DNA from: Mycolicibacterium cosmeticum
GTDB lineage: Bacteria; Actinomycetota; Actinomycetes; Mycobacteriales; Mycobacteriaceae
DNA: 64,000 bases
Direction: 5' to 3'
NCBI GenBank assembly: GCA_016197365.1
Contig: JACPVS010000026.1
Location: 1 to 64,000 of the forward strand
Position 1 is the stretch's first letter. Each line of letters opens with the position of its first letter. Both the position numbers and the translations under genes were made by a program. Below are positions 30,825-39,005 of the stretch, in pieces. The notes below the pieces were generated by a model, which saw nothing but the letters and a program-made list of their open reading frames with translations, did not search any database and was not told the DNA's origin.

Positions 30825-31655
30825 ATGAACGGCATGCTGCTGATCCTCATCCTGTTCGTCGTGGCAGGCATCGGGTTGCTGGTGTACGCGTCGTCGAAGG
30901 CCACCGGAGGCCGCAACGCGGCCGCCCTGTCCGACGCCAAGGCCGACGCCCGGCGCGTCATCGAGCGGCTCGGCGGTCAGGTGTACAACCTGACCGGCAC
31001 CGACAACGCCTCCAAGCAGGCGCTGGCCGATGCGTCGGAGCGGTACAACGCCGCCGCAGCCCAGATCGATCAGGCCACGACCGCGCGCCAGGCCGCGTTC
31101 GCCAAGGAGAGCGCAATCGAGGGCCTCTATTACGTGCGCGCCGCGCGGGCTGCGATGGGCCTGGATCCCGGGCCGGAACTGGAGACGCTCAGCGGCCAGC
31201 GCGGGGCCGGCTCCGTCACCGAGGATCGCCGGGTCACCGTGGAGGGCAGGCAGATCGAGGCCTCCCCCGCCCCGTCGCAGCGCACGCCGAACTACTATCC
31301 CGGCGGCCGGGTCGCCGGGCGGCCGGTCCCGGCCGGCTGGTACTCCGAACCGTGGTGGAAGCCTGCCCTGGTGGCCGGCGCCTGGGGTGTCGGGTCGGTG
31401 CTGTTGTTCGACTCGTTGTTCTCTGGGATGCACGGAGTCGATTACGGCGCACAGGGTTTCGAGAACGGCTACGGCGCCGGTTTCGACCAGGGCTATCAGC
31501 AGGGGTTCGACCAGAGCTCCGGTTCGGACGGCGGTGTCTGGGATACCGGCAGCGGCGGCTCGGACAGCGGCGGCGGATCCGGTTGCAGCGGTTCGAGTTG
31601 CAGTGGGTCCAGTTGCGGCGGCGGGGGCTGTGGCGGCGGCTGCGGCGGCAGCTGA
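30825..31655 (+). CDS. Membrane-anchored coiled-coil protein with Gly/Ser/Cys-rich tail (DUF1542-like), copy 2
   Basis: This 276-residue paralogue of the preceding protein has the same helix (LLILILFVVAGIGLLVYA), coiled-coil region and PNYYPGGRVAGRPVPAGWYS/EPWWKPALVAGAWGVGSVLL block. The tail differs sharply: the Gly/Asp/Phe pattern is replaced by Gly/Ser with at least six cysteines (SGCSGSSCSGSSCGGGGC and more). A cysteine cluster on the far side of a membrane anchor could bind metal or form disulfides. The stop codon abuts the antiporter stop with no gap. The function is unknown. Confidence 0.75.
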   Translation: MNGMLLILILFVVAGIGLLVYASSKATGGRNAAALSDAKADARRVIERLGGQVYNLTGTDNASKQALADASERYNAAAAQIDQATTARQAAFAKESAIEGLYYVRAARAAMGLDPGPELETLSGQRGAGSVTEDRRVTVEGRQIEASPAPSQRTPNYYPGGRVAGRPVPAGWYSEPWWKPALVAGAWGVGSVLLFDSLFSGMHGVDYGAQGFENGYGAGFDQGYQQGFDQSSGSDGGVWDTGSGGSDSGGGSGCSGSSCSGSSCGGGGCGGGCGGS

Positions 31656-33338
31656 CTACAGCCGGCTCTCCAGCCTGGAAGACACCCCGGCCTCCTGCAG
31701 GTCGAGGCGCTCCAGCATGGCGCGCACCGCCTCGTCCTCGATGCGCCCCTCGTCCCGTTCGGTGATCAGCGCGGCCCGCTGCGCGGACAGCACGTCGCGG
31801 TAGAGCGCGGAGAAGACCTTCGCCCGCTTGGTCGGCGCCTCGGGATCGGGCATCTCATCGACGTCCTCGGAATGGCGGGCGACGGCCGTGCGGATCTCCG
31901 CGAGCACCCGCGGGTCCATGTCCACGGGCGGGTTCGCCCGGAATTCGGCGATCACGTCGTCGGCTGCGGCGTGCACCACCCGTTCGGCCTTGAGTTCCTC
32001 TTCGCGGTCTTCGGCGTGGTCGTCGTTGAACCGCGACAGTTGCAGGCGCCGGATCAGCCACGGCAGCGACCAGCCCTGAATCAGCAGTGTGCCCACGCTG
32101 ACGACGAACGCGATTGCCTGAATGGTCGCCCGCTCCGGGAAGGGTTCGCCGGACATCGTCGTCGCCGGAATGGCGGCCGCGGCGGCCAAGGTGACCACGC
32201 CGCGCATCCCGGTCCACGAGACCACCACGTTCTCCTGCCAGCTCAGCGTGCGCCGGTCGATCCGCGACCGCCACTTGCCCCGCGGTTTTCGCCGGGTCCC
32301 CAGCGCACCGCGACCGCTCTCGGGTGCGGGCACGCTCAGCCGGGTTTCGACGTGGCGGAACAGCTTGTTGCGGCCGAACATCGCGAACACCGACAGTGGC
32401 CGGATGACCAGCACGATCACCAGCACGATCATCGAGGCGACCGCGACCTCCATCAGTGATTCGTGGGCCTCCCGCAGGTCCTCCAGCACGAAGCGCAGAT
32501 GCAGGCCGATATAGGCGAAGACGAAGGCCTCCAGCAGCACGTCGACGGAATTCCAGACGTAGCGCTCCTGCAGCCGGGTCTGATATCCCGCGCCGAGAGT
32601 GCCGTTGCCGACGACGAATCCGGCGACCACGACGGCCAGCACACCGGAGGCGTGCACCTCCTCGGCGACGATGAACGCCGCGAACGGCACCACCAGACCC
32701 TGCACGGTCTCCAGTCCCGGGTTGGCCAGTCGCCTGCGGATCCACAGCGTCACGTACCCCAGCGCCAGGCCGACGATGGGTCCGATCACGGCGCTGTAGC
32801 CGAAGAGCAGGAACGGATTCGCGATGAACGTGTGGCCGCCGGCCACCTGGGTCACCGCCACCGAGAACAGCGCCAGCGCGGCGGCGTCGTTGATCAGGCT
32901 CTCGCCGGTGAGGATCGCCATCACGCGTTTGGGCAGGCCGAGTTTGCGGCCGACCGCGACGGCGGTGACGGCGTCCGGGGGCGCCACGATGGCGCCGAGC
33001 ACCAATGCGGTGGCGAAGGTCAGCGGCACCAGCGCCAGCCAGGACGACACCGCGGCCACCGCGAACGCGCTGACCGCGACCAGGGCGACACCGAGCCCGA
33101 GAATCGGGCGGATGTTGCGCAGGAAGGTGGGGAACGAGAAGTCCAGAGCCGCCGAGTACAACAGCGGTGGCAGCACCACCGTCAGCAGGATGTGCGAATC
33201 GAGTTCGGGTGCCTCGAATCCGGGCAGGAAGGACACGGCGATGCCGACGACCACGATCATCAGCGCGGGTTCGAACCCGCGGCGATGGGCAATGGCGGTG
33301 ACCAGGATGGCGCCGACGACGACGAGGATCAATTCCAC
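31656..33338 (-). CDS. CPA1-family Na+/H+ antiporter (NhaP-like)
   Basis: The protein has 560 residues. The first 410 or so form a CPA1 transport domain with about 12 helices, including VLPPLLYSAALDF, the ion-binding-region motif GESLINDAAALALF near residue 145 and the FVFAYIGLHLRF segment. A charged loop around 335-365 and a cytosolic C-terminal tail of about 130 residues (rich in Glu, Asp and Arg) probably regulate activity. It exchanges sodium or another cation for protons across the membrane. It lies downstream of nei1 on the same strand with a 46-base gap. Confidence 0.9.
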   Translation of the reverse strand: MELILVVVGAILVTAIAHRRGFEPALMIVVVGIAVSFLPGFEAPELDSHILLTVVLPPLLYSAALDFSFPTFLRNIRPILGLGVALVAVSAFAVAAVSSWLALVPLTFATALVLGAIVAPPDAVTAVAVGRKLGLPKRVMAILTGESLINDAAALALFSVAVTQVAGGHTFIANPFLLFGYSAVIGPIVGLALGYVTLWIRRRLANPGLETVQGLVVPFAAFIVAEEVHASGVLAVVVAGFVVGNGTLGAGYQTRLQERYVWNSVDVLLEAFVFAYIGLHLRFVLEDLREAHESLMEVAVASMIVLVIVLVIRPLSVFAMFGRNKLFRHVETRLSVPAPESGRGALGTRRKPRGKWRSRIDRRTLSWQENVVVSWTGMRGVVTLAAAAAIPATTMSGEPFPERATIQAIAFVVSVGTLLIQGWSLPWLIRRLQLSRFNDDHAEDREEELKAERVVHAAADDVIAEFRANPPVDMDPRVLAEIRTAVARHSEDVDEMPDPEAPTKRAKVFSALYRDVLSAQRAALITERDEGRIEDEAVRAMLERLDLQEAGVSSRLESRL

Positions 33339-33384
33339 AACGACGATTGTCCCGTCAAAGTCGCCGGCGTGCCCGGCCTACCCC

Positions 33385-34176
33385 TCAGGACTGGCAGTTC
33401 GGGCACCAGAACACGTTGCGTGCCTCCAACTCCGCGGTGCGCACCGCCGTTCCGCAGACCCGGCAGGGATCGCCCGCGCGGCGATACACGTAGGTGCGCG
33501 GGCGGCCCTCCCGGTAGGAGGGTGCGCCGCGATCGTCCTCGGGCCGGACGACGACGATCTTGCCGCGCCGCACCCCGACCTTCATCAGGGCGACCAGATC
33601 GGTCCACATCTCGCCGAATTCGTCGGCGTCGACGTGGGTGCCGGGCCGGTACGGGTCGATCCGGTGCCGGAACAGCAGCTCACTGCGGTAGACGTTGCCC
33701 ACCCCGGCCATCACCGTCTGGTCCATCAGAAGTGCTCCGATGGTTCTGCGGGACTTGGTGATTCGCTTCCAAGCCAATTCTGGGTCGGCATCGGCGCGCA
33801 GGGGGTCGGGGCCCAGCCGGGCCACCACGTCGTCGACGGCTGCCTCGTCGATCAGCTCGCAGAGCGTCGGCCCGCGCAGGTCGGTGCCGTACTCGGCGCC
33901 CACCATGCGCATCCGCACCTGGCCGACCGGCAACGGTAGCGGGACAGGCGCCTCGGTGAAGGTGCCGTAGAGCCCGAGGTGCACGTGCACCACCGCGCGC
34001 TCGGTGTAGTGGTGGAACAGGTGCTTACCCCACGCATCGGCCCGGCGCAGGACCTGGCCGTTGACCGCGGCCGCGTCGGCGAACCGGCCCTGCGGGCTGG
34101 ACACCGTCACCGGTGCGCGCCCGAAACGCTTCTGGTGCAACCGGGCCAGCCGGTGCAGGGTGTGCCCCTCTGGCAT
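33385..34176 (-). CDS. nei1: Fpg/Nei-family DNA glycosylase (endonuclease VIII type, Nei1)
   Basis: The protein has 263 residues and begins PEGHTLHRLARLH, with catalytic Pro2 and Glu3 exposed after removal of Met1. The helix-two-turn-helix region includes MDQTVMAGVGNVYRSELLF. The C-terminal zinc finger has cysteines in PCRVCGT and FWCPNCQS. It excises oxidised bases and cleaves the AP site. It lies 15 bases after rpiB, the same order as Rv2465c-Rv2464c in M. tuberculosis, where this gene is nei1. Confidence 0.92.
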   Translation of the reverse strand: MPEGHTLHRLARLHQKRFGRAPVTVSSPQGRFADAAAVNGQVLRRADAWGKHLFHHYTERAVVHVHLGLYGTFTEAPVPLPLPVGQVRMRMVGAEYGTDLRGPTLCELIDEAAVDDVVARLGPDPLRADADPELAWKRITKSRRTIGALLMDQTVMAGVGNVYRSELLFRHRIDPYRPGTHVDADEFGEMWTDLVALMKVGVRRGKIVVVRPEDDRGAPSYREGRPRTYVYRRAGDPCRVCGTAVRTAELEARNVFWCPNCQS

Positions 34177-34191
34177 CGATCACGCCATGTA

Positions 34192-34671
34192 TCAGGCGGG
34201 AGCGCCGGGAACGGGCGGCGCGATGTGGTCCTTCTCGTACTGCGCGAGGATGTCGATCCGACGCTGATGGCGCTCGGCTTCCGACCACGGGGTGGTCAGG
34301 AACGCGTCGACGATGGCCAGCGCCTCCTCTGTGGTGTGCATCCGGCCGCCGATGCCGATCAGCTGGGCCTTGTTGTGCTGGCGGGCCAGCTGCGCCGTCT
34401 CGACGCTCCACGCCAAGGCGCAGCGGGCGCCGGGCACCTTGTTCGCGGCGATCTGCTCACCGTTGCCCGAACCGCCGAGCACGATGCCCAGGCTGTCCGG
34501 ATCGGCGACGGTCTTGAGAGCCGCCGCGATACAGAACGCCGGGTAGTCGTCGTCGGCGTCGTAGGTGAAGGCACCGCAGTCGATCGGTTCGTGGCCGTTC
34601 TTCAGGAGATGCTCGATGATGGTCTGCTTGAATTCGAGTCCGGCGTGATCGGCACCGAGGTAGACGCGCAT
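34192..34671 (-). CDS. rpiB: Ribose-5-phosphate isomerase B
   Basis: The protein has 159 residues, with LGADHAGLEFK at the N-terminus, the phosphate-binding GIVLGGSGNGEQIAANKVPG block containing the substrate loop, and RQHNKAQLIGIGGRM. It interconverts ribulose-5-phosphate and ribose-5-phosphate in the pentose phosphate pathway. The start is ATG at 34671 with a TAGGGT -10 element seven bases upstream, so it may be transcribed leaderless apart from the TetR gene that ends 18 bases before it. Confidence 0.95.
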   Translation of the reverse strand: MRVYLGADHAGLEFKQTIIEHLLKNGHEPIDCGAFTYDADDDYPAFCIAAALKTVADPDSLGIVLGGSGNGEQIAANKVPGARCALAWSVETAQLARQHNKAQLIGIGGRMHTTEEALAIVDAFLTTPWSEAERHQRRIDILAQYEKDHIAPPVPGAPA

Positions 34672-34678
34672 GGGGGTA

Positions 34679-34684
34679 ACCCTA
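34679..34684 (-). promoter_or_regulatory. -10 element (TAGGGT), leaderless rpiB
   Basis: On the minus strand TAGGGT is followed by seven bases and then the rpiB ATG. The same hexamer and spacing occur before the allophanate hydrolase gene at 54720. Confidence 0.55.
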
Positions 34685-34689
34685 ACGTG

Positions 34690-35235
34690 TCAGCGCGTCG
34701 CCACCAGACCCGCGACGAGGAGGTCGAGCAGCCGCGCGGCCTGCTCGCCGGACTGGCTCGCCAGGAAGATCCCGAGCAGGCTCGATACGACGTCATCGGG
34801 CGTGACGTCGGCGCGCAGGCTGCCGTCTGCGACACCGGCTTCCAGCAGGATCGTCACCGCCCCCACCACGCTGTCCCTGGTCTGGCTGGGCTGCACGACA
34901 CCCGCGGTGAACATCGCGTGCAGCGACTCGGCCATCCCCCGTTTGGCCGCGACGAACTCCGCGTAGCGGTCCATCCAGCGGCGCAGCGCCACCGCCGGAG
35001 GGTGGCGTCCCGCCAAGTCGGCCGCCGACGCCGCCACTTCCTCGAGTTCGGTGCGGTAGACCGCCTCCACGAGGGCCTCACGGTTCGGGAAGTGCCGGTA
35101 CAACGTGCCGATGCCGACGCCGGCGTCGCGGGCGATGCCCTCCAGCGACACCGGCCCGTCGGCGGCCGCGAACGCGGTCGCCGCGGAAGCGAGCAGGCGC
35201 TCACGGTTGCGTCGCGCGTCGGCACGTTCGGCCAT
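34690..35235 (-). CDS. TetR-family transcriptional regulator
   Basis: The protein has 181 residues. The N-terminal helix-turn-helix is ERLLASAATAFAAADG, then SLEGIARDAGVGIGTLYRHF, with PNREALVEAVYR after it. The ligand-binding domain is helical and typical of repressors of the SbtR-like group. It is divergent from an aldo/keto reductase gene, with two palindromic sites between them, so control of itself and the reductase is likely. Confidence 0.9.
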   Translation of the reverse strand: MAERADARRNRERLLASAATAFAAADGPVSLEGIARDAGVGIGTLYRHFPNREALVEAVYRTELEEVAASAADLAGRHPPAVALRRWMDRYAEFVAAKRGMAESLHAMFTAGVVQPSQTRDSVVGAVTILLEAGVADGSLRADVTPDDVVSSLLGIFLASQSGEQAARLLDLLVAGLVATR

Positions 35236-35237
35236 AG

Positions 35238-35251
35238 CGGAGGCTCCTCCG
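35238..35251. promoter_or_regulatory. TetR operator, site 1
   Basis: CGGAGGCTCCTCCG has six-base arms and a two-base centre. It sits directly upstream of the tetR start codon. It also forms one half of a larger 19-base inverted repeat (35237-35255 with 35266-35284). Confidence 0.7.
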
Positions 35252-35269
35252 TTTTGCTACGGTAGAAAA

Positions 35270-35283
35270 CGGAGGTTCCTCCG
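35270..35283. promoter_or_regulatory. TetR operator, site 2
   Basis: CGGAGGTTCCTCCG is a second copy 32 bases (about three helical turns) from site 1, on the reductase side of the divergent promoter. Confidence 0.7.
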
Positions 35284-35318
35284 CATCGTTGTCGAGTATG
35301 ACATTTCAGGAGTTGGAC

Positions 35319-36248
35319 ATGAGCACTTCGCATCCCGGTGGCACCGGCACGCTAGCCGGACACATCGTCGCGCGCGTCGGCTACGGCGCCATGGGTCTCG
35401 GCCACGAACTCCCCCACGACGACGCGACGGCGGTGCTGCGCCGGGCCGTCGAACTCGGGGTCAACCACATCGACACCGCCTCGTTCTACGACGACGGGGT
35501 GGTGAACCGGCGCATCCGCGACGCCCTGGCCCCCTACCGCGACGACCTGGTGCTCGTGAGCAAGGTAGGCGCCCGGTCGGTCGCCGACGGCCCGATCCCG
35601 CTGGCACTGGCCCAGCATCCGGCCGATCTGCGCGCCGCCGTCGAACTCGACCTGGCCGGCCTGGGCGTGGAGCAGATCCCGGTGGTGAACCTGCGGCGCG
35701 CCGATCTGGGGCCCGGGCTGGTCGCCGAGGGCGAACAGATCGTCGACCTCGACGATCAGCTGGCGGAGATGATCACACTGCGCGACGAGGGCAAGATCGG
35801 CGCCATCGGCATCAGCAACATCGACGTCGCCACCCTGCGCCGCGCGCTGCCCGCCGGGATCGTCTGCGTGCAGAACGCCTACAACCTGCTCAACCGCACG
35901 CACGAGGACGAACTCGAACTGTGCGCGGCCCACGGCATCGCCTGGGTGCCATTCTTCCCCCTTGGTTCGTCGTTCCCCGGCCTCCCGAAGGTCACGGAAA
36001 ACGCTGTGGTGCAACAGATCGCGACGGAGACGGGCGCCACCGGCGCGCAGGTCGGCCTGGCCTGGCTGCTGACGCACGCGCCCAACATTCTGCTGATCGC
36101 CGGCACCACTTCGGTGCCGCACCTGGAACAGAACCTGGCCGCCGGCGACGTCACGTTGAGCGCCGAGCAGCTGTCGGCGCTGGACGCGGTGCCCTCGGTG
36201 CTACCCGATGGTGATGGCGTCGAGGCGTTCCTTGATGAAGGCCGATGA
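35319..36248 (+). CDS. Aldo/keto reductase
   Basis: The protein has 309 residues from the ATG at 35319, chosen because AGGAG lies eight bases upstream; an earlier ATG at 35289 has none. The barrel motifs are GYGAMGLG, VNHIDTASFYDDGVVNRRIRD (Asp and Tyr of the catalytic tetrad), LVLVSKVGAR (Lys) and later GISNIDVATL with an NADPH-binding IAGTTSVPHLEQNL near residue 265. These enzymes reduce aldehydes or ketones with NADPH. It is divergent from a TetR repressor and probably induced by its ligand. Its end overlaps the convergent oxygenase gene by 48 bases. Confidence 0.9.
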   Translation: MSTSHPGGTGTLAGHIVARVGYGAMGLGHELPHDDATAVLRRAVELGVNHIDTASFYDDGVVNRRIRDALAPYRDDLVLVSKVGARSVADGPIPLALAQHPADLRAAVELDLAGLGVEQIPVVNLRRADLGPGLVAEGEQIVDLDDQLAEMITLRDEGKIGAIGISNIDVATLRRALPAGIVCVQNAYNLLNRTHEDELELCAAHGIAWVPFFPLGSSFPGLPKVTENAVVQQIATETGATGAQVGLAWLLTHAPNILLIAGTTSVPHLEQNLAAGDVTLSAEQLSALDAVPSVLPDGDGVEAFLDEGR

Positions 36249-37160
36249 CGTCACCGGGTCCAGCCCGGACACCTTGCCGACCGGCGGCTCCAGTGGCGTC
36301 ACCAGTGCGTCGTGGTTGGCCTCGTAGAAGTAGATCAGCGACACCAGATCCTCTTCGGGGGCGTGCGGCTGCGGTGGCAGCACGCGGTGGCGTCCCGACG
36401 GCCAGCGCCGGCCGCTCCAATACTCCAGCAGGTCACCGATATTCACCGTCAGCGCACCCGGTTCCCACGGTGCGTCCTCCCAGCCCGCCGCCTCGGAATA
36501 CACCTGCAGTCCGCCGGCCCCGGGTTCGCGGTCGAGCACGGTGACGGTGCCGAAGTCGGTGTGCGGGCCGATGCGGAACTGGCCGGGCTCGGGCTCACCC
36601 ACCACGCTCACCGGCGGATAGTGGTTGATGTTCATCGTCCAGGTGGGCTGATCAGCCAGGGCGACAAAAGGATTCACCGATAGCCCGAGCGCGTGGGCGA
36701 ACAGGGCCAACAGGTCGTCGGACACCTTGCGCATCTGCTCGGTGTACTCGGCGACCAGCGCCTGCAGGGCGGGCACCTCGGCCGGCCACACGTTGGGCGC
36801 GAACCAGACGCGGTCCACCTCCGGATCCCCGGTGGCGGTTTCGGCGCCCAGGCTGTAACTCTCCTTGAGATCCGGTGGGGTCTCGGTGCCCTCGGCGTAA
36901 CCGTTGGCCTCCGCGCCGGGGCCGATCCAGCCGTGGCCGCCCACCGGCACCGAGTAACGCGCCTTGACCTCGCCGGGCAGCGCGAAGAACTCTCGGCTGG
37001 CCGCGCGCACCCGCGCCGCCAGACCGGTGTTCACCCGGTGCCCGGTGACGACGATGAACCCGGCCCGCTGCAGACCCTCGTCGACCTCGGCGGCCAACGC
37101 GTCCGCCCCGGCGCCGCCCGCATACCACCGGGAAATATCCACTGTCGCAATGGCGCTCAT
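36201..37160 (-). CDS. 2-oxoglutarate/Fe(II)-dependent oxygenase of the isopenicillin N synthase family
   Basis: The protein has 319 residues from the ATG at 37160, which forms an ATGA overlap with the deaminase stop. The iron ligands are in HTDFGTVTVL (His and Asp, about 199 and 201) and GRHRVLPP (second His about 256, with the Arg that binds 2-oxoglutarate nearby). The N-terminal half has the DIOX_N fold (AGFIVVTGHRV, REFFALPGEVKARY). The family includes thymine 7-hydroxylase, giberellin oxidases and ethylene-forming enzymes. Coupling to a cytosine deaminase and a cytosine permease makes a free pyrimidine the best guess for the substrate. This is inference; only the fold and ligands are seen. 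Confidence 0.85.
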   Translation of the reverse strand: MSAIATVDISRWYAGGAGADALAAEVDEGLQRAGFIVVTGHRVNTGLAARVRAASREFFALPGEVKARYSVPVGGHGWIGPGAEANGYAEGTETPPDLKESYSLGAETATGDPEVDRVWFAPNVWPAEVPALQALVAEYTEQMRKVSDDLLALFAHALGLSVNPFVALADQPTWTMNINHYPPVSVVGEPEPGQFRIGPHTDFGTVTVLDREPGAGGLQVYSEAAGWEDAPWEPGALTVNIGDLLEYWSGRRWPSGRHRVLPPQPHAPEEDLVSLIYFYEANHDALVTPLEPPVGKVSGLDPVTSSAFIKERLDAITIG

Positions 37161-37597
37161 TCGCCGATATCCTCCGCCCACAATTCCGGCTTCGCGGCGA
37201 TGAAGTCTTCCATCATCGTCACGCAGCGCTCGTCGTCCAGCAGCGTCACCGCCACCCCGTGCTCGGCCAGCCAGTCATGGCCACCATGGAAGGTACGCGC
37301 CTCGCCGATCACCACGGCACCGATGTTGAACTGCCGCACCAATCCGCTGCAGTACCAGCACGGCGACAGCGTGGTGACCATCACCGTGGACCGGTACCCG
37401 CGCTGGCGGCCCGCCGCGCGGAACGCGTCGGTCTCGGCGTGCACCGACGGATCGTCGTTCTGCACGCGGCGGTTGTGCCCCGCACCGAGCAGCTCACCGT
37501 CGGCGCTGAACAGGGCGGCGCCGATCGGTATCCCGCCTTCGGCCAATCCTCGTCGGGCTTCCTCGACGGCGATGTCGAGCATCCGTTCCGGCGTCAT
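37157..37597 (-). CDS. Nucleobase deaminase of the yeast cytosine deaminase type
   Basis: The protein has 146 residues from the ATG at 37597, overlapping the permease stop by ATGA. The zinc ligands are His53 in HAETDAF and Cys80/Cys83 in TLSPCWYCSGLV; Glu55 is the proton shuttle. The C-terminus LLDDERCVTMM...AEDIGE closely resembles fungal Fcy1, which turns cytosine (and 5-methylcytosine) into uracil (and thymine), rather than the bacterial CodA amidohydrolase or guanine deaminases. It sits between a cytosine-type permease and an oxygenase in one tight operon. Confidence 0.88.
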   Translation of the reverse strand: MTPERMLDIAVEEARRGLAEGGIPIGAALFSADGELLGAGHNRRVQNDDPSVHAETDAFRAAGRQRGYRSTVMVTTLSPCWYCSGLVRQFNIGAVVIGEARTFHGGHDWLAEHGVAVTLLDDERCVTMMEDFIAAKPELWAEDIGE

Positions 37598-38988
37598 ACC
37601 AGGGCACGCTCCGCGGTGATCTTGCTGCGGCACAACACCAGATAGCTTGCGCCGGCGATCAGGAAGCCGACGAAGAAGGTGATGTCACCGAGCTGCGGGA
37701 CGGCCTCGGCGATGACACCGACGAACTTGGCCTGGTTGGAGAACAGCACCACCGACACGATCAGGCCGAGCAGGAAGGCCAGCAGCCCGGTCCAGTTGGC
37801 GTAGGAGCGGTCGTAGAGGAAGCCGGCCACCGGCTGTCCGCGGCGCAGGTACTGATCGGCGAACACGACCCCCAGCCACGGCCCGATCCAGTACGCGATG
37901 ATCAGCAGGAACGCCTCGTAGCTGGCCGCGGCGTCGGCCAGCGCCCACCAGGCGATCAGGAAGCCCGCCACTCCGAAGAACACCGTGACCAGCGCGCGCG
38001 CCACGTGGTGGGGCAGTTTGATGCCGATGGTGACGAAAGCCATTGCGCCGGAATAGACGTTGATCGCGTTCGCGGCGACCGCACCGATGGCGATGGCCAG
38101 CAGCGTCAGCTTGGCCAGCCAGGAACTCAGCTCCGAAGTGAACGCCTCGGTGGGGTTCTCCGACAGCGCGGGCCCGATGGTGACGGATGCCGCGCCCACT
38201 ACCTCCAGCAGCACGCACGACACGAAAAGCCCTGCCGCCGCGAAGAACCCGGTCAGCTTGGTGTTGATGCCGGTCGGCAGGTAGCGGGTGTAGTCGGCGG
38301 CGTACGGGGTCCAGCCCGCGGCGTAGCCGAAGGCCGTGCCGACGGTCAGCAGGAAGCCGCCCAGCCCGCCCATGCCGCCTTCGAGGGCCGGTGCGCCGGG
38401 CTGCGACTTGGCCAGGATGGCCACCGAGGTGATCGCGAAGATGACCGCGAGCACCGGGAACGCCCACTTCTCGAACGCCTGCACCAGGTTGTGCCCGAAG
38501 AAGGCCAGCGCGGTCTGCAGCACCACGATGATGACCAGCGCCAGCAGCGGCCCGATGTGGAACAGCGTCGAGAGGGCGAACGCCCCGCTGACGCTGTTGG
38601 TGGCGAACCACCCGACCCCGGCGGTGATCGACATCAGCACCGCGGGCACCACGTTGCCCTTGAATCCGAACGGCAACCGGCCGAGCACCATCTGCGGCAC
38701 ACCGTGCAAGGGTCCGCGCGCGGACAGGAAGTAGTGCGCGATGGCGCCCAACGCGGTGCCCAGCACGATGCCGCCGACGGCCTGCCAGAACGTCATGCCG
38801 TAGTAGGCGACGGCGAGGACGCCGACGAAGATGGTGGCGAACTCCAGGTTGGGCGAGGTCCATGTCCAGAAGAGTTGGCTGGGCTTGCCGTGCCGGTCGG
38901 ACTCGGCGATGAACTCGTTCCCGCCCGGTTCTACGGCTGCGATCTTGTCTCTGTAGGACCCGTCGGTGGAGGGTTCGGCCGCTGTCAT
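37594..38988 (-). CDS. Purine/cytosine permease, CodB/NCS1 family
   Basis: The protein has 464 residues and about 12 membrane helices. NCS1 features include FWTWTSPNLEFATIFVGVLA in the first helix region, RLPFGFKGN, GVGWFATNSVSGAFAL and WTPYAADYTRYLPTG. It should import a nucleobase with protons or sodium. It is the first gene of the operon with the deaminase and oxygenase. A 19-base palindrome covers its start codon, so it is probably regulated at the DNA or mRNA level. Confidence 0.9.
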   Translation of the reverse strand: MTAAEPSTDGSYRDKIAAVEPGGNEFIAESDRHGKPSQLFWTWTSPNLEFATIFVGVLAVAYYGMTFWQAVGGIVLGTALGAIAHYFLSARGPLHGVPQMVLGRLPFGFKGNVVPAVLMSITAGVGWFATNSVSGAFALSTLFHIGPLLALVIIVVLQTALAFFGHNLVQAFEKWAFPVLAVIFAITSVAILAKSQPGAPALEGGMGGLGGFLLTVGTAFGYAAGWTPYAADYTRYLPTGINTKLTGFFAAAGLFVSCVLLEVVGAASVTIGPALSENPTEAFTSELSSWLAKLTLLAIAIGAVAANAINVYSGAMAFVTIGIKLPHHVARALVTVFFGVAGFLIAWWALADAAASYEAFLLIIAYWIGPWLGVVFADQYLRRGQPVAGFLYDRSYANWTGLLAFLLGLIVSVVLFSNQAKFVGVIAEAVPQLGDITFFVGFLIAGASYLVLCRSKITAERALV

Positions 38989-39005
38989 GAGAGGTACCCT
39001 CTCAT
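38987..39005. promoter_or_regulatory. Palindrome overlapping the permease start codon
   Basis: ATGAGAGGTACCCTCTCAT has perfect eight-base arms around TAC. It overlaps the start codon by two bases and includes the only Shine-Dalgarno-like bases (AGAGG on the minus strand). It could be an operator or a hairpin that hides the ribosome site of the whole operon. Confidence 0.5.
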
